NCBI RefSeq assembly: GCF_018882415.1
Contig: NZ_JACVOL010000001.1
Location: 1,031,531-1,095,530, forward strand
Length of the DNA stretch: 64,000 nt
Direction of reading: 5' to 3'
Source of the DNA: Polynucleobacter sp. 86C-FISCH
GTDB lineage: Bacteria > Pseudomonadota > Gammaproteobacteria > Burkholderiales > Burkholderiaceae
Part shown: piece by piece, positions 56,744 to 64,000 of the stretch
How positions within the stretch are numbered: position 1 is the stretch's first letter
How the letters are laid out: every line of letters begins with the position of its first letter
The notes under the pieces: generated by a model
Databases searched by the model: none
What the model was told of the DNA's origin: nothing
Seen by the model: only the letters and a program-made list of their open reading frames with translations
Program-made: the position numbers and the translations under genes

Positions 56744-58191
56744 TGTCCATCATGACAACGCTTGCTCAAGCCCAGGCCATGCTGCCTGGAAGCAAGCTAA
56801 TTAATACCTCTGTAGAAGCTGCTCAGGACTTGGTTGTTTCTCGAGTGGGTACTGATAGTCGCCAGATAGAGCGTAATGAATTATTTGTAGCTTTGGTTGG
56901 CGAGCGCTTTGATGCACACGACTTCTTATCTGATGTTGCGAAAGCAGGCGCAGGTGCTGCGCTAATTAGTAGTCAAGATAAATGCCCGGCCGACTTGCCA
57001 GCAATTTGCGTTTCGAACACACGCGTTGGTTTAGGAAATTTAGCCAAAGCATGGCGCGCTAATCATCCTATTCCTTTGGCTTTGGTTACTGGTAGCAATG
57101 GTAAGACCACCGTTAAGGAAATGATTGCTTCTATTTTCAAGGCTGCCGTTGGCGAACAACATACCCTGGTGACCAAAGGTAATTTGAACAACGATATTGG
57201 TTTGCCATTAACCCTATTAAAGTTACGCTCGACGGATCGTCTAGCAGTTGTTGAGCTTGGCATGAATCATCCGGGTGAGACGGCACAGTTGGCTGCTATT
57301 GCTCAGGCCAATATCGCATTAATTAATAACGCCCAGCGTGAGCATCAAGAGTTTATGGCAACAGTAGCCGCTGTCGCTGAAGAACACTCTGATGCAATTC
57401 GTGCGTTACCAACTGATGGGATCGCTGTATTCCCAGCAGATTCTGAATTTGCAAATGTTTGGCACCAGGCTGCTGCAGGTCGCAAGGTTATTGATTTTGT
57501 TCTGTCATCTGCACAGACCAAGGCATCAGCCGCAGTAACTGGCACCCTATTAAGCAATGGGTTAGTACAGATTAAAACTGAACAAGGCAGCATCGAGGTT
57601 CAGTTGAATACCTTGGGTAGCCATAATGTTCGCAATGCTCTAGCAGCAAGTGCGGTAGGAATTGCGGCTGGTGTAAGTCTTGAAAAAATTAAGCAGGGCC
57701 TCGAATCTTTCTCGCCGGTCAATGGACGTATGCAAGCTAAGGCGATCGATTCAAAACGAACCCTCATTGATGATAGCTATAACGCTAATCCTGATTCTGT
57801 AAGAGCGGCTATTGATGCTTTAAAACAATCGGGAAATTTATCTTGGTTAATTTTGGGTGATATGGGCGAAGTTGGCAATCAAGGCCCCGAGTTTCATCGG
57901 GAAGTTGGCGCCTATGCTGCTGAACAGGGTATCGCCAAACTCTTTGCCCTAGGTGAGCAATGTCAATTCGCACTCCAAGGATTTAATGAAGCTGGTAAAG
58001 GTGTTGCAACTGCATCTCAGGCAATACATTTTGCGGATATGGACAGTCTGATTACGCAATTAAGAGATGCGCTTCATACCCAGTCCAGCGGCAGCAATCA
58101 GCATTTAAATATTTTGGTTAAAGGTTCACGATTTATGCGCATGGAGCGTGTAGTGCAGGCCTTGTTAGAGGAGGCTAAAACATGCTCTTAA
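56743..58191 (+). CDS. murF: UDP-MurNAc-pentapeptide synthetase (D-Ala-D-Ala adding)
   Basis: MurF adds the D-Ala-D-Ala dipeptide to complete the stem. The 482-residue protein has the P-loop [16 protein letters not shown], the [10 protein letters not shown] block, INNAQREH, and the C-terminal [14 protein letters not shown] motif. The start ATG shares a base with the murE stop (TAATG); a second ATG three codons later is possible. It overlaps mraY by 10 bases. Confidence 0.97.
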   Translation: MSIMTTLAQAQAMLPGSKLINTSVEAAQDLVVSRVGTDSRQIERNELFVALVGERFDAHDFLSDVAKAGAGAALISSQDKCPADLPAICVSNTRVGLGNLAKAWRANHPIPLALVTGSNGKTTVKEMIASIFKAAVGEQHTLVTKGNLNNDIGLPLTLLKLRSTDRLAVVELGMNHPGETAQLAAIAQANIALINNAQREHQEFMATVAAVAEEHSDAIRALPTDGIAVFPADSEFANVWHQAAAGRKVIDFVLSSAQTKASAAVTGTLLSNGLVQIKTEQGSIEVQLNTLGSHNVRNALAASAVGIAAGVSLEKIKQGLESFSPVNGRMQAKAIDSKRTLIDDSYNANPDSVRAAIDALKQSGNLSWLILGDMGEVGNQGPEFHREVGAYAAEQGIAKLFALGEQCQFALQGFNEAGKGVATASQAIHFADMDSLITQLRDALHTQSSGSNQHLNILVKGSRFMRMERVVQALLEEAKTCS

Positions 58192-59351
58192 TGTTGGCGC
58201 AATGGTTGCAGGATGACTTCGGATTTTTCCGAGTATTCAACTACATCACTTTTAGAGCGGTGATGGCAACGGTGACTGCATTGTTAATCGGTTTGGCTGC
58301 GGGACCCTGGGTTATTCGCAAACTCACTGCTTTAAAGATGGGTCAAGCTGTAAGAACTGACGGACCGCAAACACATTTAGTGAAATCAGGCACTCCGACA
58401 ATGGGTGGCGTCTTGATTTTGATTGGTATTTTTATTTCATGCATGTTGTGGGCAGATCTTAGCAATCGATTTATTTGGATTGTGATGATTGTTACCTTTG
58501 GCTTTGGCTTGGTAGGTTGGGTAGATGATTACCGTAAAGTGGTCTACAAAGACCCCAAGGGTATGGCATCGAAAGAGAAATTCTTTTGGCAAACTTTGAT
58601 TGGTTTATTTGCTGCAATCTACCTTGCGTTTTCTGTTTCCGAGGTCAACAACCTCAAGGTGCTGCAATTGTTCTATGAGTGGCTCAGAAGCGGCTTTGCT
58701 TTAGACCTACCAGCAAAAACTAACTTGCTATTACCGTTTATGAAGGAAGTGAGCTACCCATTAGGAATTATGGGTTTCATTATTTTGAGTTACTTAGTAA
58801 TTGTTGGCAGTAGTAACGCTGTGAATCTAACCGATGGCCTTGATGGTTTGGTCATCATGCCAGTCATTCTGGTGGGTGCTGCATTAGGAGCTTTCGCCTA
58901 TGTAATGGGTAATGCGATTTATGCGAAGTACCTCCTCTTCCCTTATATTCCTGGCGCTGGCGAGTTAATGATTTTCTGTGGCGCTATGGGTGGCGCAGGA
59001 TTAGCTTTCCTTTGGTACAACACCCATCCAGCCCAAGTATTTATGGGTGACGTAGGTGCGCTAGCTTTAGGTGGGGCACTCGGCACTATTGCAGTCATTG
59101 TTCGCCAAGAAATTGTGTTGTTTGTGATGGGCGGCATTTTTGTTGCCGAAACCCTTTCAGTGATGTTGCAAGTATTTTGGTTCAAGGTAACCAAAAAACA
59201 TTTTGGCGAGGGCCGTCGTATTTTCCGAATGGCACCATTGCATCATCATTTTGAATTAGGTGGCTGGAAAGAAACGCAAGTAGTTGTGCGTTTCTGGATC
59301 ATCACGATTCTCTTAGTCTTAATTGGCTTATCTAGCTTGAAGTTACGGTGA
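58182..59351 (+). CDS. mraY: Phospho-N-acetylmuramoyl-pentapeptide-transferase
   Basis: MraY moves phospho-MurNAc-pentapeptide onto undecaprenyl phosphate to form lipid I. The 389-residue protein has about ten membrane helices and the magnesium-binding motifs: [25 protein letters not shown] and the histidine-rich [11 protein letters not shown] loop. It overlaps the end of murF by ten bases and precedes murD by 13. Confidence 0.98.
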   Translation: MLLMLAQWLQDDFGFFRVFNYITFRAVMATVTALLIGLAAGPWVIRKLTALKMGQAVRTDGPQTHLVKSGTPTMGGVLILIGIFISCMLWADLSNRFIWIVMIVTFGFGLVGWVDDYRKVVYKDPKGMASKEKFFWQTLIGLFAAIYLAFSVSEVNNLKVLQLFYEWLRSGFALDLPAKTNLLLPFMKEVSYPLGIMGFIILSYLVIVGSSNAVNLTDGLDGLVIMPVILVGAALGAFAYVMGNAIYAKYLLFPYIPGAGELMIFCGAMGGAGLAFLWYNTHPAQVFMGDVGALALGGALGTIAVIVRQEIVLFVMGGIFVAETLSVMLQVFWFKVTKKHFGEGRRIFRMAPLHHHFELGGWKETQVVVRFWIITILLVLIGLSSLKLR

Positions 59352-59364
59352 CCCAAAAGTAAAT

Positions 59365-60987
59365 ATGTTGATTTTAGAAAATACCTTCGCTAATTCAGCT
59401 TTCATGAGTGATGAAGGCTATCAAGCACCAAGCCGATTCCTCATTTTAGGTTTGGGTGAATCTGGTGTCGCCATGGCTAAGTGGTGCTTGCGTAATGGTG
59501 CAGAGGTCCGTCTCGCCGACACTCGTGAGCAATCATCATTAAGTGAGCGTCAGAATGCTTGGTTGCAAGAGCTTCACATTGCGGGTCTAAAAGATACCTG
59601 TTTTGGACCTTTGAGTGATGACTTACTCAAAGGAATTGATGTGATTGGTATCAGCCCAGGGCTTTCTCCGGTGCAAGATCCAACATATTCTTTCTTGGTA
59701 AAGGCTGAGGAAGCTGAAATCGACGTGTGGAGCGAAATTGAATTTTTTGCTCGTGCAATTTCTGCTTTAGGTCGCATGGCTCAGGCACAAGAGTCTAGCT
59801 ATGAGGCTGCGGTATTGGCAGTCACTGGTACTAATGGCAAAACAACGACTACTGCACTAACGGGTCAACTCTGTGAGCGCGCCGGCAAGAAAGTTGCTGT
59901 TGCGGGAAATATCAGCCCTGCCGCTTTAGAAAAATTAATGAGCTGCTTAGACTTGGCAGATCAAATTGTCGACATGCCTGATGTTTGGGTGTTGGAGTTA
60001 TCCAGTTTCCAGCTGGTTTATACCCACACCTTAAATGCAACAGCAGCAACTGTGTTGAATATTACCCAAGACCATTTGGATTGGCATGGGGATATGCAGG
60101 CTTATGCAGATGCTAAGTCAAGAATATTTGGCACCGATACAGTGTGCATCCTGAATCGTGATGACTCTCTTGTAATGGGCTTGCTTTCTGAAGAGCAGAG
60201 AGCAGAGAAATCTATTGTGACTTTTGGGTCCAATCGTCCAGATGAGCAAGGCGCATTTGGTATTGAGCATGACTTGCGTGCTGGCGGTATTGATTGGCTG
60301 GTGTGGGCTGAAGTAGATGAGGATGTGGAGCCTAAGCCTAAACGTCGTCGTAAGTCTGCAGTTGTTGAGGATGATGAGCCATTACGATTGAAGCGCCTCA
60401 TTCCAGCTGATGCATTAAGAATTCGTGGTCGTCACAACGCCTTAAATGCCTTAGCTGCGCTTGCCTTAGCACGTGCTGCCAATTTGCCAATGAACTTGTT
60501 ATTGCATGGTTTACGTGATTACCATGGCGAGCCTCATCGAGTACAAAGCATTGCGATTGTTAAAGACGTTGAGTATGTGGACGATAGTAAAGGCACTAAT
60601 GTGGGCGCCACTGTTGCCGCATTAAATGGTTTGGGTAATAACGAATTAGGTAAACGTATTTGGTTAATTGCTGGTGGAGATGGTAAGGGGCAGGATTTCA
60701 GCCCACTTCGTGAACCAGCTTTGCGTTTTGTAAAGGGCGCCTTCGTGATTGGCAAAGATGGTGTTGCCATTGGCGAATCATTAGGCGCTGGAATACCCGT
60801 TACTAATTGCGGTGACTTAGTGACTGCAGTCCAGGCTGTAGCTGCACAGGCAATATCCGGTGACATAGTGCTGTTATCTCCAGCTTGCGCTAGCTTAGAT
60901 CAGTTCCGCGACTATAAAGAACGTGCTCAAGTATTTGCTGCAGAAGTCGAAGAGTTGGGAATGCGCTTTGAAGGGGTCCAGGCATGA
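59365..60987 (+). CDS. murD: UDP-MurNAc-L-alanine:D-glutamate ligase, long form
   Basis: MurD adds D-glutamate to UDP-MurNAc-L-Ala. The N-terminal Rossmann region is FLILGLGESGVAMAKWC, the P-loop is VTGTNGKTTTTALTGQL and the C-terminal motif is AGGDGKGQDFSPL with LSPACASLDQF. At 540 residues it is about 100 longer than E. coli MurD. Part of the extra length is a charged insert near residues 314-342 (DEDVEPKPKRRRKSAVVEDD) in the central domain. The N-terminus may begin at 59365 or at the later ATG 59404. It overlaps ftsW by ATGA. Confidence 0.95.
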   Translation: MLILENTFANSAFMSDEGYQAPSRFLILGLGESGVAMAKWCLRNGAEVRLADTREQSSLSERQNAWLQELHIAGLKDTCFGPLSDDLLKGIDVIGISPGLSPVQDPTYSFLVKAEEAEIDVWSEIEFFARAISALGRMAQAQESSYEAAVLAVTGTNGKTTTTALTGQLCERAGKKVAVAGNISPAALEKLMSCLDLADQIVDMPDVWVLELSSFQLVYTHTLNATAATVLNITQDHLDWHGDMQAYADAKSRIFGTDTVCILNRDDSLVMGLLSEEQRAEKSIVTFGSNRPDEQGAFGIEHDLRAGGIDWLVWAEVDEDVEPKPKRRRKSAVVEDDEPLRLKRLIPADALRIRGRHNALNALAALALARAANLPMNLLLHGLRDYHGEPHRVQSIAIVKDVEYVDDSKGTNVGATVAALNGLGNNELGKRIWLIAGGDGKGQDFSPLREPALRFVKGAFVIGKDGVAIGESLGAGIPVTNCGDLVTAVQAVAAQAISGDIVLLSPACASLDQFRDYKERAQVFAAEVEELGMRFEGVQA

Positions 60988-62255
60988 ACTTAAAAGAGAA
61001 ATTCTTTCCCGAAAACCGTCTTGGATTAAATCGTTTCTGGAATTTTTCTAGAGGCGGAATCGATAACTTCCGTACTGGCTTGCGAGATGCGGTATCTGGC
61101 GTAGAGCAAACTCGTTCGCGCATGATGGAGTATGACCAGTTGCTTGTTTGGGCAATTTTGTCCCTCATGTTGATTGGTCTAGTGATGGTGTATTCAGCTT
61201 CCATTACTTTGGCTGATGGACCTAAGTATGCGAACTACAGTAGCAACTTTTTCTTGATCCGCCATATGATTTCTTTGGCGATTGCTATTGGAGTGGGGAT
61301 TTGGGCTTTCAAGATTCCTACAAAGGTGTGGGATCGTTATTCACCAGTTATTTTTGGATTTACCGTTTTACTGCTTATCGCGGTACTCATTCCTGGTGTC
61401 GGTAAAGGCGTGAATGGAGCTAAGCGTTGGATTCCCCTTGGCTTGATGAACTTCCAGCCTTCCGAGTTAATGAAATTTGCTGCAGTGATCTTTGCGGCAA
61501 GCTATACAGTGCAACGTCAAGAGTATCTCCATTCCTTTGTGAAGGGCATGCTACCTATGGGTATTGCAGTTGCCTTGGTTGGTGGCTTGCTGATGGCTGA
61601 GCCGGATATGGGTGCATTCGTAGTGGTTGCATTGATTGCATTTGGCATTCTCTTTTTGGGCGGTATCAACGCTAAATTATTTGGTGGTTTGATTGCAGTT
61701 GGCTTGATGAGCGGTGCAACGATGATTGCGCTCTCACCATTCCGTCGTGGACGTATGTTGGCATTTATGGATCCATGGCAAGTAGATAACGCAGCCAATA
61801 AGGGGTATCAATTAACCCATTCACTCATGGCTTTTGGACGTGGCGAATGGTTTGGTACAGGCCTTGGCGGTAGCGTAGAAAAATTACATTACTTGCCTGA
61901 AGCCCATACCGATTTCATCATGGCAGTGATCGGTGAAGAGCTTGGTTTTGTTGGTGTAGTCGTGATGATCTTCTTGTTCTACTGGATCGTACGTCGCGCA
62001 TTCTTAATCGGACGCACCGCATTGCAATTAGATCGTAGCTTTGCAGGACTTGCTGCTAAGGGTGTGGCTATTTGGATTGGTTGGCAGGCCTTTATTAATA
62101 TGGGTGTGAACCTTGGGCTGTTACCAACTAAAGGTTTGACTTTGCCATTGGTGAGTTATGGTGGTTCTGGTATTTTGATGAATGCTGTTGCGATGGCAAT
62201 GCTATTGCGCATTGATTTTGAAAATCGCATTCTGATGCGTGGAGGGAAGCTTTGA
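60984..62255 (+). CDS. ftsW: Septal peptidoglycan glycosyltransferase FtsW
   Basis: FtsW polymerises lipid II at the septum together with FtsI. The 423-residue SEDS protein has a hydrophilic N-terminal region of about 50 residues, then ten membrane helices. Signature blocks are GVNGAKRWIPLGLMNFQPSE, the catalytic-loop region DPWQVDNAANKGYQLTHSL, PEAHTDFIMAVIGEELGFVG and LLPTKGLTLPLVSYGGSG. Coupled to murD and murG by short overlaps. Confidence 0.97.
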   Translation: MNLKEKFFPENRLGLNRFWNFSRGGIDNFRTGLRDAVSGVEQTRSRMMEYDQLLVWAILSLMLIGLVMVYSASITLADGPKYANYSSNFFLIRHMISLAIAIGVGIWAFKIPTKVWDRYSPVIFGFTVLLLIAVLIPGVGKGVNGAKRWIPLGLMNFQPSELMKFAAVIFAASYTVQRQEYLHSFVKGMLPMGIAVALVGGLLMAEPDMGAFVVVALIAFGILFLGGINAKLFGGLIAVGLMSGATMIALSPFRRGRMLAFMDPWQVDNAANKGYQLTHSLMAFGRGEWFGTGLGGSVEKLHYLPEAHTDFIMAVIGEELGFVGVVVMIFLFYWIVRRAFLIGRTALQLDRSFAGLAAKGVAIWIGWQAFINMGVNLGLLPTKGLTLPLVSYGGSGILMNAVAMAMLLRIDFENRILMRGGKL

Positions 62256-63325
62256 CAAAACCCTCAATTCTTGTAATGGCTGGTGGTACTGGTGGGCACA
62301 TCTTCCCAGGCCTAGCTGTCGCTGAATACTTGCGGATTTGTGGTTGGAATGTCTCTTGGTTGGGTAATCAAGCGGGCATGGAGTATCGCCTCGTGAAGTC
62401 TTGTGACTTTCCATTTGAGGCGGTTGATTTTGGCGGCTTGCGTGGGAAAGGTTTAAAGACCAAACTCATGTTGCCAATTAATTTGATGCGTGCATGCATT
62501 CAGAGTTGGAAAATCATGCGTCGCGTTAAGCCGAACGTTGTTTTAGGTATGGGTGGTTACATTACTTTCCCGGGTGGCTTAGTCACTAAATTATTGAAGC
62601 GTCCATTGGTTTTGCATGAATCAAATTCAGTTGCTGGTAGCGCCAATATTGCGCTAAGCAAAATCGCCATGCGAACTTTGACTGGATTCCCCAATACGAT
62701 GGCAAATGCAGAGTGGGTTGGTAATCCGATTCGTGAAGAATTTGACCATATGCTTGCGCCTGCAGAGCGTTATGAGCAGCGTCAAGGGCCTTTATCTATT
62801 TTGGTTGTCGGCGGGAGCTTGGGAGCTGCAGCCTTAAATGAAAATATTCCAGCTGCTTTGGCGTTGATTCCAGCAGGGTCTCGTCCTAAGGTTATTCATC
62901 AAGCCGGCGATAAGCATTTGGCAGATCTAGAAAAGCGTTATGCCGATCTGGGTGTCGCGGCAGATATTCGTCCATTTATTGACGACATGCCAGCTGCGTA
63001 TTCACAGGCAGATTTAGTGATTTGTCGTTCTGGTGCGATGACTGTTTCTGAAATAGCCGCTTGTGGAGTTGCTTCTTGCCTTATTCCTTTCCCATTTGCG
63101 ATTGATGATCATCAAACCGCTAATGCACAGTTTTTATCTAGTGCAGACGCAGCAGTTTTATTGCCGCAGCCCTTACTCAATCCGCAAGATTTAGCAATGA
63201 TGATTCAAAACCTGAATCGCAAAGAATTAAAAGAAATGGCGCTGAGAGCCCATGCCTTGGCTAAACCAAATGCGACCCAGCGAGTGGCTGAAGTGTGTGC
63301 AGATTGTGCGGGAGTAGGCAAATGA
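62252..63325 (+). CDS. murG: UDP-GlcNAc:lipid I N-acetylglucosaminyltransferase
   Basis: MurG turns lipid I into lipid II on the inner face of the membrane. The 357-residue GT-B enzyme has glycine loops [17 protein letters not shown] and [25 protein letters not shown], and the UDP-sugar site around [13 protein letters not shown]. The start is TTG within the TTGA overlap with ftsW; a strong GGAGGG ribosome site 6 bases upstream supports it. Confidence 0.97.
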   Translation: MTKPSILVMAGGTGGHIFPGLAVAEYLRICGWNVSWLGNQAGMEYRLVKSCDFPFEAVDFGGLRGKGLKTKLMLPINLMRACIQSWKIMRRVKPNVVLGMGGYITFPGGLVTKLLKRPLVLHESNSVAGSANIALSKIAMRTLTGFPNTMANAEWVGNPIREEFDHMLAPAERYEQRQGPLSILVVGGSLGAAALNENIPAALALIPAGSRPKVIHQAGDKHLADLEKRYADLGVAADIRPFIDDMPAAYSQADLVICRSGAMTVSEIAACGVASCLIPFPFAIDDHQTANAQFLSSADAAVLLPQPLLNPQDLAMMIQNLNRKELKEMALRAHALAKPNATQRVAEVCADCAGVGK

Positions 63326-64000
63326 AGCATATCGTTCAGCAAATTCACTTTATCGGTATCGGTGGCGCTGGTATGAGCGGCATTGCTGAGGTGCTTTTGA
63401 ACTTGGGATATCAGGTTTCAGGATCAGATCTTGCTGAGGGCGCTGTTACTAAGCGCCTGAAGGAGTTGGGTGCCGTGATTCATATTGGTCATGACCCTAA
63501 AAATATTGGCACTGCTGAGGCAGTAGTCATTTCAACAGCAGTTGCTGGAAACAATCCTGAAGTTTTGGCTGCGCGTGCTGCAAAGATTCCAGTCATTCAG
63601 CGTGCTGTGATGTTGGGTGAGTTAATGCGCTTAAAGCAGGGTATTGCGATTGCTGGCACCCATGGAAAAACAACGACCACTAGTTTGGTCGCATCAGTAT
63701 TGGCTGAAGGTGGTCTAGATCCTACGTTTGTAATTGGCGGAAAACTCAATTCTGCAAACGCCAATGCGCGTTTAGGGCGTGGTGACTTCATCGTTGTTGA
63801 GGCTGATGAATCCGATGCTTCTTTCTTGCAATTATTTCCAGCAATGGAAGTTGTCACCAATATCGATGCAGATCATATGGATACCTATCAGCACGATATG
63901 GCGCGCTTAAAGCAAGCATTTGTACAGTTTATTCAGCGTATGCCGTTTTATGGTGTGGCAGTGCTTTGTATTGATGATGCAAATGTGCGCGACATCATTC
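63322..64000 (+). CDS. murC: UDP-MurNAc:L-alanine ligase, N-terminal part (3' end outside window)
   Basis: MurC adds L-alanine to UDP-MurNAc. The first 226 codons are present. The Rossmann start is [18 protein letters not shown], the P-loop [17 protein letters not shown] and the [15 protein letters not shown] and [10 protein letters not shown] blocks follow, all as in the family. The frame is open to the window edge. It overlaps murG by ATGA, and ddl-ftsQAZ would be expected beyond. Confidence 0.97.
   Translation, partial: MKHIVQQIHFIGIGGAGMSGIAEVLLNLGYQVSGSDLAEGAVTKRLKELGAVIHIGHDPKNIGTAEAVVISTAVAGNNPEVLAARAAKIPVIQRAVMLGELMRLKQGIAIAGTHGKTTTTSLVASVLAEGGLDPTFVIGGKLNSANANARLGRGDFIVVEADESDASFLQLFPAMEVVTNIDADHMDTYQHDMARLKQAFVQFIQRMPFYGVAVLCIDDANVRDII

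Overview
The window looks like a chromosome segment from a betaproteobacterium of the order Burkholderiales, most probably Polynucleobacter or a close relative. This rests on gene order and protein resemblance: murA-his-hinT-tatABC, a degS-like protease near petABC-sspAB, hemA-prfA-prmC-grxD, rpe-trpEGDC, bioAFD/bioB and a classical mraZ-to-murC dcw cluster. The AT-leaning composition and short intergenic gaps fit a small streamlined freshwater genome. No taxonomic search was possible. Nearly all the DNA is coding. I saw no CRISPR array, transposase, integrase, rRNA or prophage gene, and found one tRNA.

Region by region. 1-9544: the end of murA, the histidine genes hisG, D, B, H, A, F, I, E (with hisC inverted inside the run), hinT and tatABC. 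9541-15744: a Sel1-repeat protein, a major porin and a glutamate/aspartate-type ABC importer (gltIJKL). 15778-21670: a DegS-type protease, mscL, the cytochrome bc1 operon petABC, sspA, sspB and tRNA-Thr(TGT). 21795-25841: an accessory-looking stretch with an O-acyltransferase, an MHS-family transporter and a phasin. 25966-35769: rmuC, grxD, prmC, prfA, hemA, a small GlsB-like membrane protein, ung, an M61 peptidase, a DsbC-like isomerase and a UbiH-type hydroxylase. 35810-42634: ychF, a winged-helix regulator divergent from a standalone MASE1-like membrane protein, then trpC, D, G, E and rpe on the minus strand. 42684-51470: apaG, a possible tiny membrane protein, mltA, an enoyl-CoA hydratase, an M20 amidohydrolase, the biotin genes and coq7. 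51770-64000: mraZ, rsmH, ftsL, ftsI, murE, murF, mraY, murD, ftsW, murG and the start of murC, nearly all overlapping by a few bases.

The genes mostly serve central biosynthesis (histidine, tryptophan, biotin, heme, ubiquinone, peptidoglycan), respiration, envelope quality control and translation termination. The Tat translocase sits about 8 kb from its likely substrate, the Rieske protein PetA, whose N-terminus carries a twin arginine.

The most interesting signals are regulatory. The 299-base gap before mraZ holds a symmetric LexA/SOS-type operator (51535-51554), a second palindrome (51666-51681), a sigma70-like promoter and three MraZ-box repeats at exact 10-base spacing touching the mraZ start codon. 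This suggests that DNA damage and MraZ autoregulation may both feed into the division/cell-wall cluster. Other candidates are a 23-base TGC/GCA dyad upstream of the phasin, an 11-base-period tandem repeat upstream of petABC, and a dyad between the winged-helix gene and the MASE1-like gene.
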